64,000 nucleotides of DNA, from the NCBI GenBank assembly GCA_902779075.1, contig CACZAK010000001.1, forward strand, positions 20,735 to 84,734, given 5' to 3'. The notes below the pieces were generated by a model. That model had not been told where the DNA came from and ran no database searches. It saw nothing but the letters and a program-made list of their open reading frames with translations. Of the stretch, positions 8,734 to 18,015 are shown piece by piece. A program made the position numbers and the translations under genes. This DNA comes from an uncultured bacterium (lineage in GTDB: Bacteria; Verrucomicrobiota; Kiritimatiellia; RFP12; UBA1067). Within the stretch, counting starts at the first letter, position 1. Each line of letters opens with the position of its first letter.

Positions 8734-10065
8734 ATGAAGTACCTTGTCTTCAGCCTGGCGTTTATCGGTACGCCGTTCCTTGCATTCCTGCTGTGCGTCA
8801 ACTTCCGGTGGGTGAAGTACGCGTTCTGGGGAATGGTCGTGGCGCTGTGCCTGTACCATGCGACGTCCATCAACTTCTTCTCGCATGAGAAGTACGCCGG
8901 CAGTGCGCGCGGGATGGAGGTGAGCCTCATCCACCTGCTGGCGCTCGCGATTCTGCTGGCGCTTCTCGTGCGCGGGAAGCTCAAGCAGCTGTTCCCGGAG
9001 GGCGGCTACAGGCTTTACCTCGTCTATTTCCTTATATGCCTGCCCAGCGCCTTCGCCGCTGCGGACGGGCTGATTGCCTGGTTCGAGGTCTGGAAGATGA
9101 TAATGCTCTTCTGCCTGTATCTCGCAGTCTATACGTATCTGAAATCAACGGGCGACGTGCAGTCGGTCCTGGTGTCGGTTGCGCTGTTCACGATTTTCAA
9201 CGGCCTGGTGGTTGCAAAACAGCACTACACCGGTATCTACCAGCCGAACGGCGTGTTCCCGCACCGCAACAGCATGTCGATGGCCATGCTGCTCTTCGGG
9301 CCGCTGTTCTTCGCCTACTACCTGACACATGGCCTGAAGACAGGAGTCGATCGGCTCTGCGCGGCGGCGTTTCCCCTTGCCGCAATCGCCACCTTGTGGT
9401 CGTATTCGCGCGGGGCCATCGCGATGATGCCCGTCGGCTACGGAATCGCGACGCTGGGCTGTCTGCGGGATGGAAAGAGAATTGGGGCGAAGATCAAGAA
9501 GCTCATCCCCCTCGCCATGCTGGCATGTCTCGGCCTAGCTGCCATGCTGCCACGCCTGATCAACCGGTTCGTGAACGCGCCGAAGTCTTCGGCCAACACG
9601 CGCGTCGAGCTGGCCCAATGCGCCTGGGAGATGATCAGGGAGCATCCGATGATCGGCGTCGGAATCAACAACTGGAGCATCAACATGAGGCCGGAGTACC
9701 CCTATCAGGAGCGTGCATCCGAGGTTCTGGGCGTGCATCTGGATTACCGCGGCATCGTGGAGACGGTCTACCTCCTCATCGGCGCCGAATGCGGCATCCC
9801 CGCCCTGCTCTGCTTCATCATCTGGCTGTTCTGGTACTGGTTCGTCTGCCTGCGCCTACTGAAACATCTGCGCGGGACGAAATGGCACTTCATCGCAGCC
9901 GGCCTCCTGGGCGGATTTACGACCAACTACCTTCAAAGCACGCTTGAATGGGTGCTGCGCCAGCAGCAGAACCTCATCTGCATCATGTTCATGTTCGCGC
10001 TCGTGGCCTATCTAAACACAAATTGGCGTAAACTTACCGAGAAGAAAGGACTGGAAGCGAAATGA
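8734..10065 (+). CDS. O-antigen ligase / polymerase family membrane protein
   Basis: This protein of 443 residues has about ten to twelve hydrophobic helices. It carries the Wzy/WaaL-type periplasmic stretch: WSYSRGAIAMM, then NTRVELAQCAWEMIREHPMIGVG, which matches the R-x-x-x-W and H-P-x-x-G-x-G pattern of the O-antigen ligase family. In this setting it could polymerise repeat units (Wzy) or ligate the glycan; the sequence does not decide which. It starts 3 nt after the wza stop and overlaps the next gene by ATGA. Confidence 0.85.
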   Translation: MKYLVFSLAFIGTPFLAFLLCVNFRWVKYAFWGMVVALCLYHATSINFFSHEKYAGSARGMEVSLIHLLALAILLALLVRGKLKQLFPEGGYRLYLVYFLICLPSAFAAADGLIAWFEVWKMIMLFCLYLAVYTYLKSTGDVQSVLVSVALFTIFNGLVVAKQHYTGIYQPNGVFPHRNSMSMAMLLFGPLFFAYYLTHGLKTGVDRLCAAAFPLAAIATLWSYSRGAIAMMPVGYGIATLGCLRDGKRIGAKIKKLIPLAMLACLGLAAMLPRLINRFVNAPKSSANTRVELAQCAWEMIREHPMIGVGINNWSINMRPEYPYQERASEVLGVHLDYRGIVETVYLLIGAECGIPALLCFIIWLFWYWFVCLRLLKHLRGTKWHFIAAGLLGGFTTNYLQSTLEWVLRQQQNLICIMFMFALVAYLNTNWRKLTEKKGLEAK

Positions 10066-11054
10066 AAGCGACGCCAGAGTTCAATTCCATCCTCAAAAAA
10101 CGGCAGGCGTCCTTGCTGAGCACCGAGCCGACAGTCGTCGCTGCGTTCGACACGGACTTCACCCGCCAGCGCGCGGCGTTCGCCGGATTCGCCCGCGAGA
10201 ATCCGGGATCCGTGTTTCTGCTGCAGCTGGGCTACGAGCACGAGACCCCCGGACTCGCCGCCGAACTCGCGGGACACGTCTCGTCGTTCTACGCCGATGC
10301 GCCGGGGAGCCGCGTGATCGCGCTCGGCAACAGCGAACGTGAATGCGACTCGCTGCGCACGGCCGGCGTCGAGGCGCGCTTCATCCACCAGAACTGCTTC
10401 CTCAACGAACGCCGCTACCGCCCGATGGGCTACCGCCGCCCATTTGACGCGGCATACATCGCCCGCCTCACCCCATGCAAGCGGCACGAACTCATCCCCC
10501 CGGCGTTGGCCCCGCGCCTTCTGCTCCTGGGATGCGCCACGAAAATCTACGATTCCGAGCGCGATTACGCCAAAATGGTATATACGCGCTACGCCGCCGC
10601 GCGCGTGGTGCCCGTGTTCTCCGGGGCGAAGGTCTCCGAGTTCCTCGGTATGGCGAAATGCGGCCTCGTCCTCTCCGCGCGTGAGGGCGCGTCGTTCTGC
10701 TCCAGCGAGTATTTCCTGTGTGGAATTCCCGTGGTTGACACGCCCGCGCTTGGAGGACGCAGCGCGCTGTACCCCGATGAGTACGTGCAGTACGTGGAAT
10801 CAACGCCCGATGCGGTCGGCGCAGGCGTCGAGCACTGGGTTGCGAACCGCCCCAATCCGTGGAAGGTGCGCGCCGCCTGGCTTGCGAAGGCCCGCATCCA
10901 CCGCGAGGCGTTCGCCCAGCTGATGCGCGAACTGACCGGACGCGCGCCCGAACGCCCCCCGCACAAGCTCGGAATCCGCACGCCCCATCCCGCAGCGGCC
11001 TATTCGCGCGCCATCCAGGCATACCTTTGGACGAAAGGACTGTTCATGCCATGA
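10062..11054 (+). CDS. Glycosyltransferase, GT-B type
   Basis: The protein has 330 residues. The C-terminal half carries a GT4-like donor site (LSAREGASFCSSEYFLCGIPVVDT, Glu residues in the usual spacing), and a central AYIARLTPCKRHELI resembles the start of the second Rossmann domain. The N-terminal domain is not recognisable beyond that. It probably acts on the same polysaccharide. ATGA overlaps at both ends show it is coupled to its neighbours. Confidence 0.75.
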   Translation: MKATPEFNSILKKRQASLLSTEPTVVAAFDTDFTRQRAAFAGFARENPGSVFLLQLGYEHETPGLAAELAGHVSSFYADAPGSRVIALGNSERECDSLRTAGVEARFIHQNCFLNERRYRPMGYRRPFDAAYIARLTPCKRHELIPPALAPRLLLLGCATKIYDSERDYAKMVYTRYAAARVVPVFSGAKVSEFLGMAKCGLVLSAREGASFCSSEYFLCGIPVVDTPALGGRSALYPDEYVQYVESTPDAVGAGVEHWVANRPNPWKVRAAWLAKARIHREAFAQLMRELTGRAPERPPHKLGIRTPHPAAAYSRAIQAYLWTKGLFMP

Positions 11055-11842
11055 AGAGCGCAGTGATACCCGGCATGAAGCTCATGGTGATCAACCTCGC
11101 ACGAGCCACGGAGCGCCTCGCGTCCGTGCAGGCGCTGTTCGCCGGGGCCGGGCTTGAATTCGACCGCGTCGATGCGGTTGACGCATCACTTCTCTCCAAG
11201 GCCGACCTCGCCGCCGCGTGTTCGCCGCTTCGCTTCTACCTCGCGAACGCACGGCGGGCGCGTCCTGGCGAAATCGCCTGCGCACTCTCCCACAAGAAAT
11301 GCTGGCAGGAGGCGTTTGCGGATGGCACGTCCCTCGCGGCCGTCTTCGAGGACGACGTCTCGTTCGACGCCGACGGACTTAAGGATGCTTTGCACGCCAT
11401 CGCCGAGGAGAACGATCCGTCCATGCCTACGGTGTGGTTGCTGCACAAGGGACTTCCGAAAGGGCGCGACATGTCCGCGCGCTGGTACGACCTCCGCACG
11501 TCCGACGACATCGCCCACGCCTGGTGTACTCACTGCTACGCCCTCAACGCGGCGGCGGCAAGGCGGTTGGCGGACATCCTCACGCCGATAGTGAACGTGG
11601 CAGACGCCTGGCCAACGTTCGCGCGATGCGGAGTGCGCATCCTAGTAGCCTCCCGTCCATGCGCCGCAACGCGCGAAGAGGCGTCGTCCATCGAACGGAA
11701 AACCAAGCGCGGCTGGAACCTCAAGTGGGTGCGCGGATTCTACTGGTTCCGCTACAGGCTGGCCTTCCGTCTCGACCTTCTGATGAAGTCGCTTGCCGGA
11801 AAGCGTCGTGCCCAGGAACGCGAAGGGAGAGTCAGGAAATGA
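11051..11842 (+). CDS. Glycosyltransferase family 25 (LPS-type)
   Basis: The protein has 263 residues. It opens with MVINLARATERLASV (the INLxRxxER motif), followed by GEIACALSHKKCW and the acidic AVFEDDVSF, all typical of GT25 enzymes of lipopolysaccharide and capsule synthesis (LgtB/LpsA-like). It transfers a hexose, often galactose, in the cytoplasm; the exact sugar is unknown. Start 11051 is chosen for the ATGA overlap; its 3' end overlaps the flippase start. Confidence 0.9.
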   Translation: MKSAVIPGMKLMVINLARATERLASVQALFAGAGLEFDRVDAVDASLLSKADLAAACSPLRFYLANARRARPGEIACALSHKKCWQEAFADGTSLAAVFEDDVSFDADGLKDALHAIAEENDPSMPTVWLLHKGLPKGRDMSARWYDLRTSDDIAHAWCTHCYALNAAAARRLADILTPIVNVADAWPTFARCGVRILVASRPCAATREEASSIERKTKRGWNLKWVRGFYWFRYRLAFRLDLLMKSLAGKRRAQEREGRVRK

Positions 11843-13380
11843 AACTGGATTTTGTCAAGAACACGAAGCGGAACGTCGTCGCCAGCGTATTGAACAAATG
11901 CGTGGGGCTGGTGTTCCCGTTTCTCAACCGCACGCTCTTCCTCTGGCTGCTGGGGCCGGAATACCTCGGCCTCAACGGGCTCTTCCTCTCCATCCTCGGC
12001 GTACTGTCGCTCGCGGACTTGGGATTCGGGACGGCCGTGGTGTGTTCCATGTACAAGCCAGTGGCGGATGACGACCAGGAACTCGTGTGCGCCTATCTGC
12101 GGTTTTACCGTACCGTCTATCGCTGGGTCGGTACGGCAATCTTGACGGTGGGCCTGTGCCTCCTGCCGTTCGTGCGCACGCTCGTCCACGGCGACTTGCC
12201 ACCCGGCCTGGACCTCCACGTGCTCTATCTGATCCATCTCGTCAACACGTCGGTGAGCTACTTCCTCTTCGCGTACCGCGGAGCCGTGCTGAGCGCCCAC
12301 CACCGCGGCGACGTGATGGCCAACATCCGCACCGGCACGACCATTGCGCAGTACGTGACGGTGTTCGCCATCCTGATCCTGACGAGAAACTACTACTACT
12401 ACGTCATGGCCATCGTGGCGTTCACGGTGCTGAACAACCTGCTTACCGTCAGGCAGGCGCGCCGCCTCTTCCCTCAGATCGTGCCCCACGGTCAGCTGCC
12501 GGACGAAAAGCGGCGACAGGTGCTTTCCGATGTCAAGTCTATCATCATGCACAGGGTCGGGGGAATCATCACGAACTCCTCTGACAACATGATCATCTCG
12601 GCGTTCCTGGGCCTTGTCGCCGTCGCCGCGTTCGGCAATTACTTCTACGTGGTCACGGCGGTCAGCGGCCTCATCTGGTCCGTCTACGCATCGATGACGG
12701 ACGGTTTCGGCAACAAGGTCCATACCGAGACGAAGGAGACCAACTTCATACTGTTTATGAACGCTAACCGCCTGGTTTCCGCTCTGATCGCCTGGAGCGC
12801 GGCCATGATGATTGCGCTCTATCAGCCGTTCATCGCCGTATGGACGCACAACGATCCTTCGCTCATGCGTCATTTCCTCACGCCCATTTTGATGGTGGCG
12901 TACTTCTTCATCAACCAGTCTCGGCAGCTGCTCCTCACGTTCAAGGGCGCAGCGTCGATCTGGCGGCAGGACCGTTGGAAGCCGATCGTGGGAGGGACCG
13001 TAAACCTCACGCTCAACATCCTGTTCGTGACCTTCCTGCCTCCGGAGTACAAGCTCGACGGCGTCATATTCTCGACGATTGTTTCGTTCGTGGTGATTCA
13101 GATACCGTGGGAGACGCACGTGGTCTTTACCGCATACTTCAACAAGGATCAGGGCTGGCACTATTTGCGCGCCCAGTTCGGCGCTGCGGTCTGGGCGCTA
13201 ACCCTCGGGGCGTCCACGTGGGCTGCGGCGGCGGCCATCACGCTTGACGGTGTTCCGGGACTTGCCGTGAAGGGAGCGGTGGCTTTCGCCGTTTCCGGCG
13301 CTTTGACCGGCATATTCTTCCGCCATGAAATGGTCACCCTTGTGAATCGGATCCGGCGCAAAGCCGCTCGCCGCGGTTAG
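11839..13380 (+). CDS. Wzx-type polysaccharide flippase
   Basis: The protein has 513 residues with about twelve to fourteen membrane helices. It begins FVKNTKRNVVASVLNKCVGLVFPFLNRTLFLWLLGPEYLG and contains LSLADLGFGTAV, both typical of polysaccharide transporters of the MOP superfamily. It should flip the undecaprenyl-linked repeat unit to the periplasm, which completes a Wzx/Wzy-like set with the ligase/polymerase, Wzz and Wza genes upstream. It is the last gene of the plus-strand operon and ends 10 nt before a convergent gene. Confidence 0.92.
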   Translation: MKLDFVKNTKRNVVASVLNKCVGLVFPFLNRTLFLWLLGPEYLGLNGLFLSILGVLSLADLGFGTAVVCSMYKPVADDDQELVCAYLRFYRTVYRWVGTAILTVGLCLLPFVRTLVHGDLPPGLDLHVLYLIHLVNTSVSYFLFAYRGAVLSAHHRGDVMANIRTGTTIAQYVTVFAILILTRNYYYYVMAIVAFTVLNNLLTVRQARRLFPQIVPHGQLPDEKRRQVLSDVKSIIMHRVGGIITNSSDNMIISAFLGLVAVAAFGNYFYVVTAVSGLIWSVYASMTDGFGNKVHTETKETNFILFMNANRLVSALIAWSAAMMIALYQPFIAVWTHNDPSLMRHFLTPILMVAYFFINQSRQLLLTFKGAASIWRQDRWKPIVGGTVNLTLNILFVTFLPPEYKLDGVIFSTIVSFVVIQIPWETHVVFTAYFNKDQGWHYLRAQFGAAVWALTLGASTWAAAAAITLDGVPGLAVKGAVAFAVSGALTGIFFRHEMVTLVNRIRRKAARRG

Positions 13381-13390
13381 GGACGGCTGT

Positions 13391-14446
13391 TCACCGTTTC
13401 TTGCTTGAAAGCGCGAAGTACGCGGCAAAGAACAATTCCGCGGCCTTTCGCAGACACGGCCTCTTCACAAAGGCGCGGATCCACCACCCGGCCATCCGTC
13501 GTTTTAGCGAAGCCCCTCGTATCAGTTTGTTGAAGTCACCGAATCCGTCTACGAAAAGCAGTTGCAAGGTCTCAAGTCGATTGGGACGCGAAACTCCTCG
13601 GACGATCGCGGGATGAAACCACTTGAGGAAGATTTGCGTTGGCCATGCCGCCATCCAGCAGCAAGCCACGCGGTCGTCAAAATCCGGCGCTTTTGACACG
13701 GAAGCGTAGAATCCGAGGAGGGACCTGAAGATGATGGCGAAGTCTTTGTTGTACCGCCATGTCTCGTTTGCCGTCGTGGAAACGGCCCCCGGTCGGATGC
13801 GATAAAGGTAGAAAGGTTCGTGAAGCGGCACGATTTTCCGCGCCAAATAGAGCGCGCGCGGAGTAAACTCCCAGTCTTGTCGCCGAAGGCCATGGATGCA
13901 TTTAAGCTGATGCGAAGCAAGGAATTCCCGGCGGCAGACAAGCATCTGCATGAACCAGTCGGGCGACTTGCTTTTCCGATAGATGTGGATTGTCGCTTCA
14001 GGTCCCGTCAATCCTTCCGTCAGGTCTGTCGCGAAGTTGTCCAGCATCCGTCTTTCGCTTTCGTTCTCGGTGCGCGACTCGATTAGTGCGCAGGGATAGA
14101 TGTCGGCGTCGGGACACTTCTCCATCTTTGCACATAATCGCCCGAGAGCGTTGGCGGCAAGTGCATCATCGCCGTCAAGAAAGATCACAAAATCGCCTGA
14201 AGCTCTGTCGAGGCCGGTGTTGCGCGAGGCCGAACAAGATCCGCTGCGCTGCGCGGTGAACATCTTGAAGCGGGCGTCCTTCGCCACATATTCGCGGACA
14301 ATCTCTTCAGTTCCGTCCTTGGACGTTTCTACGCCGATGATGGCTTCCCAATTCGCAAACGGCTGGCTTAGGACAGAATCGAGACATTCGCGCACATAGG
14401 GTTCGACGTCGCAACACGCGACAATAAGCGAGAAAAAAGGCTTCAT
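13391..14446 (-). CDS. Family 2 glycosyltransferase (sister of next gene)
   Basis: This GT-A glycosyltransferase has 351 residues: PFFSLIVACCDVEPYVRECLDS at the N-terminus, SRNTGLDRASGDFVIFLDGDD with the DxD metal site, and a C-terminal basic region. It shares long identical stretches with the gene at 14443-15531 (PYVRECLDS, ETSKD-TEEIVREYVA, FVIFLDGDDA), so the two arose by duplication. The ATG at 14446 overlaps the upstream stop by ATGA; a longer frame further upstream would run into the sister gene. Confidence 0.92.
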   Translation of the reverse strand: MKPFFSLIVACCDVEPYVRECLDSVLSQPFANWEAIIGVETSKDGTEEIVREYVAKDARFKMFTAQRSGSCSASRNTGLDRASGDFVIFLDGDDALAANALGRLCAKMEKCPDADIYPCALIESRTENESERRMLDNFATDLTEGLTGPEATIHIYRKSKSPDWFMQMLVCRREFLASHQLKCIHGLRRQDWEFTPRALYLARKIVPLHEPFYLYRIRPGAVSTTANETWRYNKDFAIIFRSLLGFYASVSKAPDFDDRVACCWMAAWPTQIFLKWFHPAIVRGVSRPNRLETLQLLFVDGFGDFNKLIRGASLKRRMAGWWIRAFVKRPCLRKAAELFFAAYFALSSKKR

Positions 14447-15531
14447 GTTTTCAGTCTCTTCTTGCAATTGAGCAGGGGGAAATAGACGTGCGAGAAGAAG
14501 GCCTCGCAAAGTCCGGCTATTGACGGGTGGCGGACCGCCAACAACATCCACCAAGCGGCAAATCGTTTGAGAGACGATGCATGTCTTATCAACCTGCGGA
14601 AACTGTCGAATCCATCTGAGAAGAGGATTTTCAGCGATTCCCACCTCTGCGTTCGCGGGATTGAATCGATATACATTTCAAACCACAGCGTGAACATCTT
14701 TCCCGTCCAGGCGCGCGCCCAAGATTCGGCAATACGCCTGTCGAACGCCTTCTCCTTTGACACGTCGGCATAAAATGACAACAGAGACCGATATACCCGT
14801 GCATAGCTTTGTAGTCTGCCGTTGTCTTGCGACTTGTGGGAGATGGAACTCGGATTCCCCTTATAATAGGTATAGAAGACGAAGTGGATGGGGACGACTT
14901 TCTTTGCGTAATAGAGAACGCGCGGCAGGAATTCGCTGTCCTCCTGTTTTAGCCCCGGCACGAAATGCAGCGCGTGGTCCAGCAGGTACGTCCTTCGATA
15001 GATTGTCATCTGCGCCATCGGGAACGGGTTGTGCCATCTCCTTTCGAGAAACAAAATGGCTTCTCCGCCAGTGAGTTCTGCAGACGCGCATCTGTCGTAA
15101 TTGTCATGAACAACGACATCTTCGCTCGCGCATCGTTCTCCGTTTTCCCCTTGGATGCGAATGGCACTTGGATACAGATCCGCGCCAGGGTGCCCGACAA
15201 TCAAGTCGTGTAGCTGCTGGAGCGCCCCGTCCACGATGGCATCGTCGCCATCCAGGAAAATGACAAATTCTCCTTGCGCATGGGCCAACCCGGTATTGCG
15301 CGGCGTGGACGGCGATCCGCTACGAGGCCCTATGGTCATCTTGAAACGCTGATCTCGCGCCACGTATTCGCGGACGATCTCCTCGGTCCTGTCCTTGGAG
15401 GTCTCGACGCCTATCAGGCATTCCCAGTCCGCAAATGGCTGGTGAAGGATAGAATCGAGGCATTCGCGCACGTATGGTTCGACGTCGCAACAGGGGACGA
15501 TTATGGAAAAAAAAGGCTTCATTTCAAACAT
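14443..15531 (-). CDS. Family 2 glycosyltransferase
   Basis: This 362-residue GT-A enzyme is a paralogue of the next gene in the operon. DxD is seen in FVIFLDGDDAIV. The start at 15531 (MFEMKPFF) is preferred because a GGAAG ribosome site lies 5 nt upstream; an internal ATG at 15522 has poorer spacing. One nucleotide separates it from the stop of the ATP-grasp gene, so translation is probably coupled. Its acceptor is unknown. Confidence 0.9.
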   Translation of the reverse strand: MFEMKPFFSIIVPCCDVEPYVRECLDSILHQPFADWECLIGVETSKDRTEEIVREYVARDQRFKMTIGPRSGSPSTPRNTGLAHAQGEFVIFLDGDDAIVDGALQQLHDLIVGHPGADLYPSAIRIQGENGERCASEDVVVHDNYDRCASAELTGGEAILFLERRWHNPFPMAQMTIYRRTYLLDHALHFVPGLKQEDSEFLPRVLYYAKKVVPIHFVFYTYYKGNPSSISHKSQDNGRLQSYARVYRSLLSFYADVSKEKAFDRRIAESWARAWTGKMFTLWFEMYIDSIPRTQRWESLKILFSDGFDSFRRLIRHASSLKRFAAWWMLLAVRHPSIAGLCEAFFSHVYFPLLNCKKRLKT

Positions 15532-15532
15532 C

Positions 15533-16669
15533 TCACTTCCGGTATATTTCTCTAAATCTGCCGACGGCGCCCTTTTGGTGGACGACTTGCAGCATTTCAA
15601 TATCCCAGTCATGGTTGCCTTCGACCAGCATCGGGCCGTCCTGGGTGACGGCGACGTCCCACCCCACCGTGAGGAGCCGCGGAAAGAGTGCGTGCGCCTT
15701 GAGGGCAAGCTCGACGGACTCCGCGTAGAACGGCACGGCGTACCCCTCGAATAGCACCTTGGAGTCCGGATGGCTTTCGGTCTTGACGTAGTTGAGTTCC
15801 CGGTCATGGGAATAGCCGTACTTCTTGAGCCTGCCGGACTGGTCGATGCCCACGCCGATGCCGCCTTTTGCGAAGTTGTCGACGTTGGCGTTCGCGCGGC
15901 CGATGCGCATCATCCCCGGATCCCAAAGTTCCAGCGTGCCGTCCTTGCGGCGACACGTGACGAGCCTCAGCGTGTTCAGGCTTGACGGATTGATTTTCTT
16001 GATATCCGCATGGTTCTCGATCACGGGCTGGAAGATGAAGTCGTCACCGCCCGCGATCATTTCGTCGATGGACGTCTTGTGACCGTCCACGGTGAAATCG
16101 CCACCCTTCACGACGACGATGCTGGCCTTGCTTCCGCAGTTCGCCGCTACGGGTTTTACGAAGAATCGTTCGAGATTTCGCAGTTTCGGCAGGGCCTCTT
16201 CGCCCTTGACGAGCTTTCCCCCGACGGTGTTCGCGAGAATCGGCACGACGGGAATACCATGCCTATCCATGAAGCTCCAGAAGCAGAACTTGTCCTGAAG
16301 GAGGAGGATCGGGCAGGTTCCTATTCGCGTGAGCTTCTGCATGGGCGTTGCGGACTCCATGCCGTCTTCCGTGAGGTGGCGGAGGAGAAAGCGTATCCAC
16401 GCGACATTGTCGACGAAGTCGTTCAGCCTTCGCCCCTTGACGTCAAGGCCGAGCCCGTCATACGCCGCACACGGCGCGCCGTTTCGGAAGTAGATGTAGA
16501 GATTCTCGACGAGACGGCGAAATTTTGACTTTCTTGGCAGTTCAGGATAGGTGGAGGCGTGGCGCACGATCATGGGGATCGTATGCCCAAGATGCCAGCG
16601 GAGAAAACGCAGAGAACTCCTGAGACGACCTGTCGTCTTCTCTCGTGCGATTGAGGATTCGTCTAGCAT
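15533..16669 (-). CDS. Sugar-transfer-associated ATP-grasp protein
   Basis: The protein has 378 residues and matches the ATP-grasp family found in polysaccharide loci. An N-terminal helical part is followed by FFVKPVAANCGSKASIVV (ATP-binding loop), FIFQPVIENHADI, NTLRLVTCRR and TVGWDVAVTQDGPMLVEGNHDWD (metal-binding end). The family is thought to ligate a carboxylate and an amine, perhaps decorating the glycan. The start is set at ATG 16669, with GTGAGG seven bases upstream; a TTG at 16675 is the alternative. Confidence 0.85.
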   Translation of the reverse strand: MLDESSIAREKTTGRLRSSLRFLRWHLGHTIPMIVRHASTYPELPRKSKFRRLVENLYIYFRNGAPCAAYDGLGLDVKGRRLNDFVDNVAWIRFLLRHLTEDGMESATPMQKLTRIGTCPILLLQDKFCFWSFMDRHGIPVVPILANTVGGKLVKGEEALPKLRNLERFFVKPVAANCGSKASIVVVKGGDFTVDGHKTSIDEMIAGGDDFIFQPVIENHADIKKINPSSLNTLRLVTCRRKDGTLELWDPGMMRIGRANANVDNFAKGGIGVGIDQSGRLKKYGYSHDRELNYVKTESHPDSKVLFEGYAVPFYAESVELALKAHALFPRLLTVGWDVAVTQDGPMLVEGNHDWDIEMLQVVHQKGAVGRFREIYRK

Positions 16670-16739
16670 GTACAAACCTCACTTCTCTGATTACGCTGTT
16701 ATAATTTTTTACTTCCCTGTTTGGGCCGAATGGGCTTCC

Positions 16740-16769
16740 ATTATACCAAACCCCAGCGCGGCCGGTCAA
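16740..16769 (-). promoter_or_regulatory. Promoter of the minus-strand GT2 operon
   Basis: On the minus strand TTGACC, an 18-bp spacer and TATAAT preceded by TGG (extended -10) lie about 70 bp upstream of the ATP-grasp gene. Confidence 0.7.
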
Positions 16770-16798
16770 TGTCAACTTCCCCTTTTGCGAAATGCGCA

Positions 16799-16828
16799 TT
16801 GACACCGGTGAGCTCAAAATGATAGAAT
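16799..16828 (+). promoter_or_regulatory. Promoter with leaderless geometry (acyltransferase)
   Basis: TTGACA, an 18-bp spacer and TAGAAT are followed after only 7 bp by the ATG at 16836. Transcription would start at or beside the ATG, so the mRNA should be leaderless. The layout matches the promoter at 19023-19052 base for base in spacing. Confidence 0.7.
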
Positions 16829-16835
16829 GCGCGGC

Positions 16836-17819
16836 ATGAAAGCACGTTACAACGGCCTTGACTGGCTACGCGGACTTGCCGCTCTCTCCGTGGTGGCGGT
16901 TCATCTCTCCGTCGGAACGACGCCTTCGTGGGCACGCGTCGCGGCGTTCGGCTCGCAGACCGGCGTGGATCTTTTCGCCGTTGCGAGCGGTTTCCTGCTG
17001 GCAATCCTCCTCGACGGTTCCCGTGACAAGCCTATTTGGGACCTGATCGCGCACAGGGCGGCGCGTCTCATCCCCACTTACCTGATGTGGACGGCGTTCT
17101 ACCTGGTCGCGCTGTCGCTGTTGGACTGGGGATTCGGCGTCCCGCATGGCTATCTTGCGAAGCTGAGTCCGCGCTTCATCGTGACGGCAGTGCTGCGCGG
17201 CGCGGCGGAGGTCCACCTCTGGTTCGTGCCGAGCCTCTTCTTCGCGTCGGTGGTGTTGATTGCCGCAGACCGTCTTCCATGGGCAGCGTTACGCAATTCC
17301 TGGGCGTATCTGGCCTGCGGAGCGGCGATTGCCCTGTCGGGAAGCTACATCGGGACGAATTTCTTCTGCCACGACGTGCGTCTGTTCGGCTGGGTGATAC
17401 TCGGAATGGGGCTTTCGCGCGTCGTGCGGAGTCTGGATGCCTCGGACGGCCTCCGCCGCGTTCGCAGGTTTGCCGTGTTCGCGCTCATCCCCGCGTTTGC
17501 CGCGTGTGTTTTCGCGCAGGGCACCGTCCTCTGGCTCGTGGCAGACATGGCCGCCGTGCTGCTGTTGATGCTGGCGTTTTCCAATCCGGCGATTCCGCGC
17601 TCACGCATCGGCGCGTTTCTCTCGCGCACGAGCCTGGGCGTTTACTATTTCCACGTGTTCGTGTCACGCGCGTTGTCCATTGCGATTCGCAGGTGGCATC
17701 TTGAGCCGCTTGACATTTGGCTTTCGCTTTCCCTCTGGCTACTGGTATGGCTCATCGCACTCGCCGCAGTCTGCATGGGTTCTGCCGTTATAGCAACCCT
17801 AAAACGTCAATTAAAATGA
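16836..17819 (+). CDS. Acyltransferase family 3 membrane protein
   Basis: The protein has 327 residues with about ten membrane helices. The N-terminus YNGLDWLRGLAALSVVAVH carries the R-G and catalytic-type His of the acyltransferase-3 family, which O-acetylates or otherwise acylates surface glycans. Later segments (FLSRTSLGVYYFHVFV) also fit. ATG 16836 is preferred over 16827 because the latter overlaps the -10 box. It is transcribed away from the GT2 operon and converges on the epimerase gene. Confidence 0.88.
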   Translation: MKARYNGLDWLRGLAALSVVAVHLSVGTTPSWARVAAFGSQTGVDLFAVASGFLLAILLDGSRDKPIWDLIAHRAARLIPTYLMWTAFYLVALSLLDWGFGVPHGYLAKLSPRFIVTAVLRGAAEVHLWFVPSLFFASVVLIAADRLPWAALRNSWAYLACGAAIALSGSYIGTNFFCHDVRLFGWVILGMGLSRVVRSLDASDGLRRVRRFAVFALIPAFAACVFAQGTVLWLVADMAAVLLLMLAFSNPAIPRSRIGAFLSRTSLGVYYFHVFVSRALSIAIRRWHLEPLDIWLSLSLWLLVWLIALAAVCMGSAVIATLKRQLK

Positions 17820-17867
17820 TTTAACCCACAAAAACAGGAGAATAGACACAGGGGTGCCGCAACCGCA

Positions 17868-17962
17868 ATGTGCACCTAATTGACTTTTTATCAAATAGGT
17901 GCACATGGCAAGCCCATGATTTATGTGCACATAATTGAACTTTTGTCAAATAGGTGCACATG
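17868..17962. repeat. Two 40-bp palindromic elements between convergent genes
   Basis: Two similar 40-bp units lie at 17868-17907 and 17923-17962. Each begins ATGTGCAC and ends TAGGTGCACAT. In the first unit the 11-bp arms are perfectly complementary, so it can form a hairpin. They lie between the 3' ends of the acyltransferase and epimerase genes and could stop transcription from both sides or be a REP-like repeat. The rest of the 196-bp gap shows nothing else. Confidence 0.85.
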
Positions 17963-18015
17963 TGGTTGGTGGCAGAGGATCGACCCTGCCAGCCGCGTCA
18001 ATCCTCTCCTGGTCA

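Noticed and set aside
11752..13161. Minus-strand frame of 469 codons opposite the flippase
   Set aside because: Composition is strongly biased (Asp, His, Arg, Val) and it mirrors membrane helices on the sense strand.
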